This document shows, in pieces, positions 1 to 7,078 of a stretch of DNA of 10,989 nt. The DNA comes from JADKCL01 sp046050405 (GTDB lineage: Bacteria > Bacteroidota > Bacteroidia > J057 > JADKCL01). Positions within the stretch are counted from its first letter, which is position 1; each line of letters begins with the position of its first letter. The stretch is from assembly GCA_046050405.1 (NCBI GenBank), contig JBJOPY010000024.1, positions 1-10,989 on the forward strand, in the 5' to 3' direction. The notes beneath the pieces were generated by a model that did no database searches, had not been told where the DNA came from, and saw only the letters and a program-made list of their open reading frames with translations. Position numbers and translations under genes: made by a program.

Positions 1-47
1 ACCTTCTTGCGAAGCTCATTCCTAAAGCTGATGTCAAATTTTCCCAT
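1..47 (-). CDS. Possible 5' end of a leftward gene cut by the window edge
   Basis: Reading leftward from an ATG at base 47 gives MGKFDISFRNELRKK and then leaves the window. It is too short to identify, but the residues are protein-like: charged, with a basic helical ending. An in-frame TGA lies just upstream, so this ATG is the earliest possible ATG in that frame. Upstream on the same strand are an AAGGGG purine run (bases 61-66, 13 bases from the ATG) and an exact Bacteroidota -7 element TATCTTTG (70-77). Together these make a real start likely. A competing reading is a 51-codon open frame on the plus strand from base 3 to the TAA at 156-158, which could be the tail of a gene entering from the left. 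The promoter evidence favours the leftward gene. The function is unknown. Confidence 0.42.
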   Translation of the reverse strand, partial: MGKFDISFRNELRKK

Positions 48-69
48 TGGTCATCGTCTACCCCTTGCT

Positions 70-102
70 CAAAGATAGGTCAATTGGGGGATGATATTCA
101 AG
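70..102 (-). promoter_or_regulatory. Bacteroidota-type promoter for the leftward gene at the left edge
   Basis: On the minus strand TATCTTTG (70-77) matches the phylum's -7 consensus TAnnTTTG exactly. A CTTG (99-102) lies 21 bases upstream and matches the -33 TTTG in three of four bases. Transcription would start near base 63, leaving a leader of about 16 bases before the ATG at 47. That short leader resembles the one in front of the ABC-F gene in this window. Confidence 0.5.
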
Positions 103-408
103 CGATCCCCATGAAGATTCCAAAATCGTTCCTGCAGAACGCCGAGGTCCCAGACTAAAATGAGTCTGCGGGTTGAAACAAATCCCGACAGAAGCATGAA
201 GATAGACACTGGTCAAGATTCCGATAATTGCATTAGGGAATCGCCTACCCCGGTGCAGAAGAAGCCGGAAGCCTCTCCGGAAACTGTGGCCGATACGGTG
301 AAGTCTTTGGCAGGGGTACGGAGTGGATTGCCATCCCTGTCCCTGTATTGACGTCAAACTGAGTGCGTGCATCCACGGGCTTTCAATGGAGAAGCCCCTC
401 CCAAATCA
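103..408. other. Intergenic region with no convincing gene
   Basis: This lies between the leftward edge gene and the gcvT promoter. It holds a 63-codon plus-strand frame (160-351) and much of a 104-codon minus-strand frame (58-372). These overlap each other, lack promoters and start signals, and have no recognisable motif, so I do not call either. A small hairpin, CCGGA (265-269) with TCCGG (276-280) around a six-base loop, is the only structure noted, and it has no T-tract. No glycine riboswitch is visible. Confidence 0.5.
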
Positions 409-437
409 TTTGAATCCCAAAACAATTTGTATCTTTA
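409..437 (+). promoter_or_regulatory. Bacteroidota-type promoter of the gcvT operon
   Basis: TTTG at 409-412 is followed after 17 bases by TATCTTTA at 430-437, a 7/8 match to TAnnTTTG. The predicted transcription start is near 444, giving a leader of about 40 bases before the gcvT ATG at 484. The leader is AT-rich and has no clear Shine-Dalgarno sequence, which is normal in this phylum. It likely drives gcvT, comB and the downstream methyltransferase gene, because no further promoter is seen between them. Confidence 0.55.
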
Positions 438-483
438 CCTTCATTGTAAGCTCAAGAGTTGAATTAATTAGTCAATTGTAAGT

Positions 484-1590
484 ATGGAAGTTACCACCGC
501 CACGATGCGCACCCCATTGTATGACCGCCATGTAGCACTCGGCGCGAAGATGATTCCCTTTGCCGGGTTTGAAATGCCGGTGAGATACAGCGGTGACAAG
601 GCCGAGCACATGATTGTCCGTGAGGCCGCGGGCGTTTTCGATGTCTCCCACATGGGAGAATTCATGGTCAGGGGCCCCAAGGCCCTCGAGCTCATTCAAT
701 TGGTCACTTCCAACGATGCGTCCAAGCTCGTCAATGGCAAGGCACAGTATTCATGCCTGCCCAACTATGAAGGAGGCATTGTGGACGACTTGATCGTCTA
801 CAAGTTCGCAGACAATGACTACCAGCTTGTCGTCAATGGGGCCTGTGTGGAGAAGGACTGGAGCTGGATCTCGGAGGCCAATCGCCGCGTAGGTGCAGAA
901 CTGATCAACGAATCTGCCGGGACGTCGCTGCTCGCCGTTTCCGGCCCGAAGGCAACGGAAATAGTTTCCAAGCTCACAAAGGCCGCCATTGGTGACCTGG
1001 AATACTATGGATTCACGCGAGCCACCCTGGCAGGAGTGCCTGACGTGCTCATCGCCACCACGGGTTACACGGGTGAACGCACCTATGAGCTCTTCTTCCG
1101 AAATGAAGTCGCCCACAAGGTATGGGACGCCCTCTTCGAGGCAGGAATCCCGCTGGGATTGCAGCCCACTGGACTGGGTGCCCGCGATACGCTCCGCCTG
1201 GAGATGGGTTATATGCTATATGGCAATGACATTGACGATACGACTTCGCCATTGGAGGCTGGCCTGGGTTGGATCACCAAACTGGGCAAAGGGAATTTCA
1301 ATGGCCGTGACAGGATCCTGGCCTTGAAGGAAGGCGGGCTCAAGCGCAAGCTCATCGGCTTCACCGTTGAAGACAAGGTCGTGCCCCGCAGTCACTATGA
1401 GATTGCCAGCGAGGGAAAAATCGTCGGGCACGTAACCTCGGGGACCCAGAGTCCAGTGCTGGGCATCGGCATTGGAATGGGTTACGTACCGGTGGAACTG
1501 GCAGTCCCCGGCGGACAGGTGGACATCGTCGTCCGGGGGAGGCATGTCCCAGCCGTGGTCACACAGCCGCCATTCATCAAGCAGCAATGA
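484..1590 (+). CDS. gcvT: Glycine cleavage system T-protein (aminomethyltransferase)
   Basis: GcvT moves the aminomethyl carbon of glycine from the lipoyl arm of H-protein to tetrahydrofolate, releasing ammonia and forming methylene-tetrahydrofolate. The 368 residues match the usual length of about 364. The N-terminal block TPLYDRHVALGAKMIPFAGF, then GVFDVSHMGEF (residues 50-60) and GGIVDDLIVY, are family hallmarks. The first Asp of the DD pair is residue 101, aligning with the folate-binding Asp101 of E. coli GcvT. LGARDTLRLEMGYMLYGND and SPLEAGLGW follow in the C-terminal half. The usual TGYTG(E)xG[FY]E motif reads TGYTGERTYE, with Thr in place of the common Gly, a mild oddity. A second ATG at 505 (residue 8) begins MRTPLYDRH and is closer to the family's usual start, so the first seven residues are uncertain. 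It is the first gene of an operon: comB starts 10 bases after the stop. The genes for the P, H and L proteins are not in this window. Confidence 0.97.
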   Translation: MEVTTATMRTPLYDRHVALGAKMIPFAGFEMPVRYSGDKAEHMIVREAAGVFDVSHMGEFMVRGPKALELIQLVTSNDASKLVNGKAQYSCLPNYEGGIVDDLIVYKFADNDYQLVVNGACVEKDWSWISEANRRVGAELINESAGTSLLAVSGPKATEIVSKLTKAAIGDLEYYGFTRATLAGVPDVLIATTGYTGERTYELFFRNEVAHKVWDALFEAGIPLGLQPTGLGARDTLRLEMGYMLYGNDIDDTTSPLEAGLGWITKLGKGNFNGRDRILALKEGGLKRKLIGFTVEDKVVPRSHYEIASEGKIVGHVTSGTQSPVLGIGIGMGYVPVELAVPGGQVDIVVRGRHVPAVVTQPPFIKQQ

Positions 1591-1600
1591 ACATCAGGAT

Positions 1601-2452
1601 ATGAAGCCCATCAAGGTTGACAAGTCAAAGAAATGGGTGGGGGTGTGCATCAGTCCGGCCCTCATCGGTCAATTTGAACTGGAGAATGCGATCGTGGTGG
1701 TGATCGACGTATTGCGTGCCACGACGAGCATGTGCGTGGCATTCGGTTATGGAGTCCGGTCCATGATCCCCGTCCTGACGACGGAGGAGGGATTGGAATA
1801 CAAGCGGAAGGGCTTTCTGATCGCAGGTGAGCGAGACGGGGAACAAGTGGAGGGCTTCGACTTCGGCAACTCCCCGTTTTCATTCATGACGGAGGACATC
1901 CGAGGGAAGGACATTGTCATCACCACGACCAATGGCACCAAGGCCATCAAGGCAGCCGTGGCCCTGCATGCGAAGGAAGTGATCATCGGAGCATTTCCGA
2001 ACCTGACCGTGCTCTGCAATTATTTGATTGAGCGCAACGAGAACATCGTCTTGGTTTGCGCTGCATGGAAGGACAAGCCCAACCTGGAGGACACGATCTT
2101 CGCAGGCGCCGTGGTCAATCGGCTTCGGCCTTATTTCCGCCTGTTCGAAGATTCCACGCTGATCGCGGAAGCGCTTTTCCGGTCGGCAAACCGCCGCAAG
2201 CGGTATTACCTGCGCAGTTCATCGCACTTCAACCGCCTCTATCACAAGCTCCAGATCCAGAGAGATGTCAAGTATTCCCTCCGCCGCGATACGCACCCAG
2301 TGATCCCCAAGCTCTACGGGAATCATTTGGTGGAAATCAATTCTCCTTACGCAATCGAGTACGAGAAGCAAGCCCAAGCGCAGACCCACCATCGGGCACA
2401 GGAATCCTTGGAGGGGGTCAAGCCTAGGGAAGAGCAGCTGAATGCAAAGTGA
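1601..2452 (+). CDS. comB: 2-phosphosulfolactate phosphatase family protein (ComB)
   Basis: ComB in methanogens removes phosphate from (R)-2-phospho-3-sulfolactate during coenzyme M synthesis. Bacterial homologues are common, but their substrate is less certain. From the ATG at 1601 the protein has 283 residues. Visible family motifs are VVVIDVLRATTSM (32-44, with Asp36), AGERDGE (75-81) followed by FGNSP (88-92), TTTNGTKA (108-115), and LEDTIFAGAV (162-171). A later SSSHFNRL and a DTHPVIPKL stretch match the family's C-terminal half. The last 30 or so residues are a Gln/Glu/Lys-rich tail that looks like an extension. The same frame is open upstream to 1472, but that part overlaps gcvT and shows no family sequence, so 1601 is preferred; an AGGA sits just before it. 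It lies 10 bases after gcvT and is followed almost at once by the methyltransferase gene. No comA, comC or other sulfolactate gene is visible here, so the family assignment is firm while the substrate in this organism is inference. Confidence 0.9.
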   Translation: MKPIKVDKSKKWVGVCISPALIGQFELENAIVVVIDVLRATTSMCVAFGYGVRSMIPVLTTEEGLEYKRKGFLIAGERDGEQVEGFDFGNSPFSFMTEDIRGKDIVITTTNGTKAIKAAVALHAKEVIIGAFPNLTVLCNYLIERNENIVLVCAAWKDKPNLEDTIFAGAVVNRLRPYFRLFEDSTLIAEALFRSANRRKRYYLRSSSHFNRLYHKLQIQRDVKYSLRRDTHPVIPKLYGNHLVEINSPYAIEYEKQAQAQTHHRAQESLEGVKPREEQLNAK

Positions 2453-2484
2453 CACGGCTTTCCTCCACCCTTGCACGCATATCC

Positions 2485-3651
2485 ATGAATTATCCGCAGC
2501 TTATTCTCAAATCCGGACGGGATCGTTCCGTGCGCAATCGCCACCCTTGGATCTTTTCAGGTGCGGCGAAAACCCGCCCTTCCGGAGCCAGGGAGGGTGA
2601 AATCGTCGCTGTCGTCACCAATGACGGCGAGGTGCTCGGACTCGGCCATTATGCACCGCAAGCCACATTGATCTGCAGGATGTTTCATTTCGGGGGCCAG
2701 GCGGTTCATGTCGACGATGAGTTCTGGGAGTGCAAGCTGCGTGCCGCATGGAAATACCGTGACATTGTTCTCGATTTGAACACCGTTACGGGGTATCGGC
2801 TCGTGAATGCGGAGGGAGATGAATTGCCGGGAATCATCATTGACATTTACGGGGAAGCTGCATCCGTGCAGCTTCGTACTGCTGGCACTGTAGCGCTGAC
2901 GCCGATCATCCATCGATTCCTGGAATCCGAGCTGCACATCGAACACATCTACCTGCGTACAGAGACCAAGGAGGAGGGGGAGGGCAAGTGGATCAAGGGA
3001 AACGAGAAAACCCGAACTTTCCGGGAAGGGGCGCTATCTTTCCAAGTGGACATCGCCACAGGGCAGAAGACGGGCTTTTTCCTGGATCAACGCGACAACA
3101 AAGCCCTTGTGGCAGGCATGGCCGCCGGGAGACGTGTACTGAACTTGTTTTCTTATACCGGTGCTTTTTCCGTGTATGCCCTCATGGGGGGTGCAGCCTC
3201 TGTGGACTCGGTCGATGTCTCCGCTTCGGCTGCGGAACTTGCGATCCGGAACGTGGAGCTGAATTACCCGGAATGCACGGTTCACCAAGCCATTAAGGCC
3301 GATGCCTTCAAGTATCTTCAGGAAATGCCGGAGGGTGGTTATGACCTGATCGTACTGGATCCGCCGGCTTTTACCAAGCATATCTCCACTGTGCAGAAAG
3401 CCGCACGCGGATACAAGGAGATCAATCTCAAGGCCCTGCAAAAGATTGCCCGGGGGGGATTTCTCTTCACCTTCTCGTGCTCACAACACATTTCCGCAGA
3501 TTTATTCCGGAAAATCATTTTCGGAGCCGCCGCAGATGCAGGGCGCGAGGTGCGTATCGTCCATCAAATGACACAGGCACCTGACCACCCTGTGAGCATC
3601 TACCACCCGGAGGGCGAGTATCTGAAGGGGCTATGCCTCTATGTGGAGTGA
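2485..3651 (+). CDS. rlmI: Class I SAM-dependent 23S rRNA (cytosine-5) methyltransferase, RlmI-like
   Basis: RlmI methylates a cytosine (C1962 in E. coli) of 23S rRNA. The 388 residues match the family length of about 396. The N-terminal PUA-type RNA-binding domain shows KSGRDRSVRNRHPWIFSGA (residues 9-27). The linker carries GYRLVNAEGDELPGIIID (103-120). The methyltransferase domain starts with GQKTGFFLDQRDN (193-205), followed by the SAM-binding VLNLFSYTGAFSVYA (218-232), the acidic strand SVDVSASA (242-249), the motif IV LDPPAF (291-296), and FSCSQ (330-334) holding a Cys in the position expected for the m5C catalytic chemistry. A GTG at 2449, whose last two bases and following A form the comB stop, would add 12 residues. 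I prefer the ATG at 2485 because family similarity begins there. The gene sits 32 bases after comB and is the last gene of the operon. The exact target base in this organism is inferred from the family. Confidence 0.93.
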   Translation: MNYPQLILKSGRDRSVRNRHPWIFSGAAKTRPSGAREGEIVAVVTNDGEVLGLGHYAPQATLICRMFHFGGQAVHVDDEFWECKLRAAWKYRDIVLDLNTVTGYRLVNAEGDELPGIIIDIYGEAASVQLRTAGTVALTPIIHRFLESELHIEHIYLRTETKEEGEGKWIKGNEKTRTFREGALSFQVDIATGQKTGFFLDQRDNKALVAGMAAGRRVLNLFSYTGAFSVYALMGGAASVDSVDVSASAAELAIRNVELNYPECTVHQAIKADAFKYLQEMPEGGYDLIVLDPPAFTKHISTVQKAARGYKEINLKALQKIARGGFLFTFSCSQHISADLFRKIIFGAAADAGREVRIVHQMTQAPDHPVSIYHPEGEYLKGLCLYVE

Positions 3652-3891
3652 CGGTGCATCGGGCCGGCTAAGGTTCGCCGCATGGATCGCTGAAGGCGCT
3701 CATCCAGGTTCCAGGGTCTCATGGATCAACCACCCCGGCGTGCTGCAAGCCTTGTTTTCCAGGTTGGTTGCAACCCACTGCGCATGATGTCCCAAAGGCA
3801 ATTTCTTGGCCAATGGATTTCTTTTGGCTGTGGAGCCACGATCCTCTGGACTTGCAGCCCTCACATGACAAGTCCGCCCCACAATGGCATT
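3652..3891. other. Convergent intergenic region
   Basis: This separates the rightward gcvT-comB-rlmI operon from the leftward lipoprotein/OmpP1 cluster. A plus-strand frame from 3721 runs through it into the small leftward gene, but it has no promoter, ribosome site or recognisable content. I found no strong stem followed by a T-tract for either operon. A short GGTTGCAACC palindrome is the only structure noted. Confidence 0.45.
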
Positions 3892-4146
3892 TCAGTCTGC
3901 CATCTCGGCATTTTCTTCGGGCAGTCGGATCGAATAAATGATCTTGCGAAGCGTATCAAACTGAAGATAGGGATAAACCCCCAACAAGGCGTTGATGGCG
4001 TCATGCGACTTCAAGCCACGCATCCGCAGGATTTTATACTCTCGCCTAATCTCGAAATCACGCAGCACCTTGCGGTTGATCAAATTGAGATCAAGCAAGA
4101 CATGAAACAAATCATCGGGCAGGATCTGACGAATCGGATTACTCAT
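3892..4146 (-). CDS. Small basic helical protein, possible helix-turn-helix
   Basis: I do not recognise a named family. The 84 residues are predicted mostly helical, with no signal peptide or membrane segment. The N-terminal half carries LNLINRKVLRDFEIRREYK (residues 20-38), a strongly basic amphipathic stretch. The second half, SHDAINALLGVYPYLQFDT followed by LRKIIYS, resembles a helix-turn-helix of the kind that ends in a hydrophobic recognition helix, so DNA or RNA binding is a reasonable guess and no more. The start is well supported: AAGGAAGG lies eight bases before the ATG (4155-4162), a much better ribosome site than any other gene here has. It follows the OmpP1-family gene on the same strand after 89 bases and could be the last gene of that cluster, or independently expressed. 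No clear promoter was found in the 89 bases. Confidence 0.68.
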   Translation of the reverse strand: MSNPIRQILPDDLFHVLLDLNLINRKVLRDFEIRREYKILRMRGLKSHDAINALLGVYPYLQFDTLRKIIYSIRLPEENAEMAD

Positions 4147-4154
4147 AAACTGTA

Positions 4155-4162
4155 CCTTCCTT
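4155..4162 (-). promoter_or_regulatory. Strong Shine-Dalgarno site of the 84-residue protein
   Basis: The minus strand reads AAGGAAGG with eight bases to the ATG at 4146. It fixes the start of the small gene and stands out because the other genes in the window have weak sites or none. Confidence 0.65.
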
Positions 4163-4235
4163 TAATGAAACTTGGTGAATAAAATAGAAGGTAGAGAAGC
4201 ATCATAAAGTCTCTAAGTCAATTGAACTTCAATGT

Positions 4236-5816
4236 CTAAAAAGTAAATCCTATCGTCATGTAAATATTGTTTGAAGAAATTCGATTGATCAGTTCTGGAG
4301 AGTAAGAAGACACATCCTGCAAGGAATATAGCAATCTGCGGTCTGCGGACTCTTCATGCGTAAATGCGGCATCAATGTAAAAAGATTTTTGCTTGATTCC
4401 AAGCCCCAGTGAGAAAAGCTGCTTTCCGCCAGGCAATGTTTTCACGGCGTTGGTTCCATAATCGAGGTAGCTACGGTAATCCTTCCTCAAGATCGAGCCA
4501 TAGAAGCCATAGCCGGCCCGTATCCTCCCAGGGCCGAATCGCAATTCTCCGCCGATGCGGGCATTGACAGCACTCGAGAAAATGCTTCGCATCGTCTGAT
4601 TCTCCGTGCGGAAGCTGTAGTAGGAACTGCTTCCAGGCCTGGCGGAAGTCTTGTACCTCGCGGTGGAATAGTCGGTGTAATCCAAGTCTCCAGAAATGAA
4701 ACCCTTCTTTCCGAACAAGAAGGCAGTGCCCAGTGTGACCTTGAACGGAGTGGTCAGGTTGTAGCTGAAGTACCCCTCCGGGACATCGTTTTTCTGATAC
4801 GGGTTTGGGTCTCCGTCCAGGTAGCCGACGATTTCACTGTAGTACTGGTCAGTCATGGAGAGAAGTGTCGGGGTCATGACATTGAGCCCAATACGCACGA
4901 AATCTGCAGGCTTGGCAATGCACCCCACACGCAGGTTCAATCCAGACCCTTTGGACACGAATCCATTCGTGAAGGTGGAGGAAGTGTAAGGCGTGCTATC
5001 ATTCGCCCAAGAATTGTGTAGATTGTGGATGTCACTTTCCTCGAAGACCATGTCCGATTGATACTTCAAGCCCTGAATGCCCACTGTGCCCCCGAAATAA
5101 AGCTTGTCATCCACATTGGCGGCAAAACCCATCGTCCATTCATTCATTCGGCCAGATTCGAATTGCGTATAGGACTGCTGGACATTTCCACCGTTGGCAG
5201 CACCAATGTAGTTGCCGGAGGGGCCGGAGCTGTCGATCGCATATGCCTGCCATGCCAGTCCGGCGTAGGAATTGTCCATGTTCAGCTCATAGGGGGTGTA
5301 TCCATTGGCCAACGATGCAAAGTACTGCGTGATGGAGCTTTTCGGGTTGTATGCCGAAATGGAGGTGCTTCTTCCGAGCTGCCCGCCTTGGTTGAATCCG
5401 AAGGAGAAGGCATAGGACTTCAAACCCTTTTCGGCCTCCTCCCGTGCTTGGGACTGCCGATTCCACTCCGTGATTCGATCGGAATAGACATAGCCGAGAT
5501 TGGAAAACCCGAATCTGCTGTAAGGGGTCGCTGCATTCTGGTCGAGGTAGGTGGTGCTGTTCCCGATTAACCTGAGGGCAGGGGTGAACATGAAGTCGCT
5601 TCTCCGGTAGAGCGCAAGTCCCGCCGGGTTGGATGTCGTGGAGGAGAAGTCGGCCCCGACCGCCGAGAAGGCTCCCGCAAGCCCGAGGGATCGGGCCGTC
5701 CCCATGGGTGCCGGCATCATGTAGCGATAGGCATCCATTTCATTCTGGGTCATCCCCAGATTTGTCAAGCAGAGCAGGCCTAGAGTGAACCCCAATGAGG
5801 GTCGCCAAAGATTCAT
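4236..5816 (-). CDS. OmpP1/FadL-family outer-membrane beta-barrel protein
   Basis: This family comprises outer-membrane channels; the best known member, FadL, takes up hydrophobic compounds such as long-chain fatty acids. Bacteroidota members are often labelled hemin receptor, without proof of that role. The 526 residues begin with a signal peptide (Arg5, then hydrophobic LGFTLGLLCLTNLG, probable cleavage near residue 24). The diagnostic N-terminal block follows: GTARSLGLAGAFSAVGADFS (39-58), then SNPAGLALYRRSDF (62-75), with the conserved NPAG. The rest shows alternating aromatic and polar residues in strand-like segments, as in a barrel, and the chain ends in YMTIGFTF with a terminal Phe, the usual signal for outer-membrane assembly. 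The start codon follows the lipoprotein gene's stop after only 12 bases, so the two are almost certainly co-transcribed and may form a complex. The transported substrate cannot be read from the sequence. Confidence 0.92.
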   Translation of the reverse strand: MNLWRPSLGFTLGLLCLTNLGMTQNEMDAYRYMMPAPMGTARSLGLAGAFSAVGADFSSTTSNPAGLALYRRSDFMFTPALRLIGNSTTYLDQNAATPYSRFGFSNLGYVYSDRITEWNRQSQAREEAEKGLKSYAFSFGFNQGGQLGRSTSISAYNPKSSITQYFASLANGYTPYELNMDNSYAGLAWQAYAIDSSGPSGNYIGAANGGNVQQSYTQFESGRMNEWTMGFAANVDDKLYFGGTVGIQGLKYQSDMVFEESDIHNLHNSWANDSTPYTSSTFTNGFVSKGSGLNLRVGCIAKPADFVRIGLNVMTPTLLSMTDQYYSEIVGYLDGDPNPYQKNDVPEGYFSYNLTTPFKVTLGTAFLFGKKGFISGDLDYTDYSTARYKTSARPGSSSYYSFRTENQTMRSIFSSAVNARIGGELRFGPGRIRAGYGFYGSILRKDYRSYLDYGTNAVKTLPGGKQLFSLGLGIKQKSFYIDAAFTHEESADRRLLYSLQDVSSYSPELINRISSNNIYMTIGFTF

Positions 5817-5828
5817 CCCGAATATCGA

Positions 5829-6995
5829 TTAGCGCCCAAGGCCTCTTCCAGCACCCCCGCCACTGGGAGAGGAGAATGAAGGCCTGGGTGAGGATTGAAA
5901 ATCCCTGGAAGGCGCGGAATATGTAGGCCGACTCGCGGCATTTTCCGTAGAGGGTCGACTGGAACCGCGATCCATGGCGGGGCGAGCCTGGCTTTCAGTC
6001 CGCGGGCGGGAGTAGCCATGGTCCATCGTTGGGTGATTGTTGAATGTGTTCGTGGTAGGGCGAGAATTCGTGCCGTTGCTGGAGGGCTGTACGTTTCCGA
6101 GGCGCCCGGTAGATGGAATCGGATCGTAGGTCTTGGGATCAGCCCTGGGCGTCACGACCACAGGATAGTTCCCTTGGTAGGGACGGGTGGACCGTGCATT
6201 CAGGATAGGCTGATTGCCAGGGCGATCGGCGGTGTTCAAGCTGCTCGGATTGACCCGATGGCTGAAAGTGGTGGCCGATGGGGCTCCTTCGCTTCCAAAG
6301 GCATTGCCAAAGTAGCCAATGCCGCCATTGCCTCCATAGAAGCCCATTCCAGGGCAAAGGGCATTTCCACCAAATCCTTGGTACGGGTAACCAAATGCAT
6401 TGTATCCATTGGAAAACGGTGAACCATACCCGACTGACCATCCGCTCCACGGCTGATTGTACATTTGGAAGGGGGTATAGTAAGGGTTGTATCCGTTCAT
6501 CCCCCAGTTTGAGGTCCAGGCATAGCTGGGGCCATTGTAAAAATAGGGGTCATACCACCAGGGTCGGTTGTTATAGACCGAGTTCCAGGTCGGTGTTCCG
6601 ATCGCATAATAAGGGTCATAGGAATAATAAGGATCGAAATAATTCCAAGACGTGGAGTTGAAACGGCGCACTTGACGGGAATAATAGTAGTCATCGTCTG
6701 CGTATGGCCTGACCGTGGAGGCACTGCCTTCCGTTTCTCCATTTTTCTCGGCAAGGCCACGATCATAGCTTCCCTCGGGGTTGGAAGCATTTTCTGGATT
6801 CTCCCTCACGTCCATTGCCCTTGCTGTTTGGGCTTGGGCCCGCGCCTGGGCCATGGCCTTCTGGTCGGCTTTCTGGTCTTGCTGATTGTAATAGACATCA
6901 TCCACTTCCGTACCAGCAGAGATCATCTGGGTTCCCGAACAGCCTGACAGCACCACGGCTGTGAAGCCCATCACCATCATCATACGTGTTTTCAT
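5829..6995 (-). CDS. Tyr/Gly/Asn-rich lipoprotein with DDVYY motif, unknown function
   Basis: The 388-residue protein starts MKTRMMMVMGFTAVVLSGC, a lipoprotein signal with lipobox LSGC and lipidated Cys19. The residues after Cys (SGTQM) lack the acidic surface-export signal described for Bacteroidota lipoproteins, so it may face the periplasm. VDDVYYNQ (31-38) is a motif I associate with Bacteroidota lipoproteins. A charged Ala/Gln-rich helix-like stretch follows (about 39-63). Residues 98-235 are a low-complexity region dominated by Tyr, Trp, Phe, Gly, Asn and Pro, with repeated DPYY, DPYF and NPYY units. Residues 245-388 are Ser/Pro/Arg/Asn-rich and probably disordered, contain a tandem repeat (324-358) and end GGGAGRGLGR. 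A GTG at 7022 would add nine residues before the signal; the ATG at 6995 gives a proper lipoprotein signal. It is the first gene of the cluster with the OmpP1-family barrel, 12 bases upstream of it, and divergent from proS. The function is unknown; binding the barrel or the cell wall is conceivable. Confidence 0.88.
   Translation of the reverse strand: MKTRMMMVMGFTAVVLSGCSGTQMISAGTEVDDVYYNQQDQKADQKAMAQARAQAQTARAMDVRENPENASNPEGSYDRGLAEKNGETEGSASTVRPYADDDYYYSRQVRRFNSTSWNYFDPYYSYDPYYAIGTPTWNSVYNNRPWWYDPYFYNGPSYAWTSNWGMNGYNPYYTPFQMYNQPWSGWSVGYGSPFSNGYNAFGYPYQGFGGNALCPGMGFYGGNGGIGYFGNAFGSEGAPSATTFSHRVNPSSLNTADRPGNQPILNARSTRPYQGNYPVVVTPRADPKTYDPIPSTGRLGNVQPSSNGTNSRPTTNTFNNHPTMDHGYSRPRTESQARPAMDRGSSRPSTENAASRPTYSAPSRDFQSSPRPSFSSPSGGGAGRGLGR
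5922..6026 (-). repeat. Tandem repeat inside the lipoprotein gene (17-18 codons, two copies)
   Basis: Residues 324-340 (MDHGYSRPRTESQARPA) and 341-358 (MDRGSSRPSTENAASRPT) are adjacent imperfect copies, with eight of the first twelve positions identical. Further SRP[ST]-type units flank them (311-314 and the following APSR). The pattern suggests expansion of a disordered Arg/Ser/Pro tail. Confidence 0.6.
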
Positions 6996-7016
6996 AACCC
7001 TGCTCTCATTTATTGC

Positions 7017-7047
7017 TTTCACGATTCTACGATTCTGTATAGATTTG
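7017..7047 (+). promoter_or_regulatory. Bacteroidota-type promoter of proS
   Basis: TAGATTTG at 7040-7047 is an exact match to TAnnTTTG. TTTC at 7017-7020 lies 19 bases upstream and matches the -33 element in three of four bases. Transcription would begin near 7054, leaving an AT-rich leader of about 90 bases before the proS ATG. Confidence 0.5.
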
Positions 7048-7078
7048 GCACTCTTTGCACTGCTGTATTTATACGTTG

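Noticed and set aside
160..351. 63-codon plus-strand open frame (and an overlapping 104-codon minus-strand frame at 58-372)
   Set aside because: No promoter or ribosome site, no recognisable motif, and the two frames overlap each other. The minus-strand frame also runs over the promoter of the edge gene.
103..483. Glycine riboswitch in front of gcvT
   Set aside because: No glycine aptamer consensus is visible, and the probable promoter (409-437) leaves a leader of only about 40 bases.
1472..1600. Upstream extension of the comB frame
   Set aside because: It overlaps the end of gcvT and its translation shows no family similarity; the ATG at 1601 gives a normal ComB N-terminus.
3721..4182. 153-codon plus-strand open frame
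   Set aside because: It lies antisense to the 84-residue gene, which has a strong ribosome site and a more protein-like sequence; no start signals precede the plus-strand frame.
4221..4233. ATTGAACTTCAAT palindrome just after the OmpP1-family stop as a terminator
   Set aside because: The arms are only six AT-rich base pairs around one base, with no T-tract after it; too weak to call.
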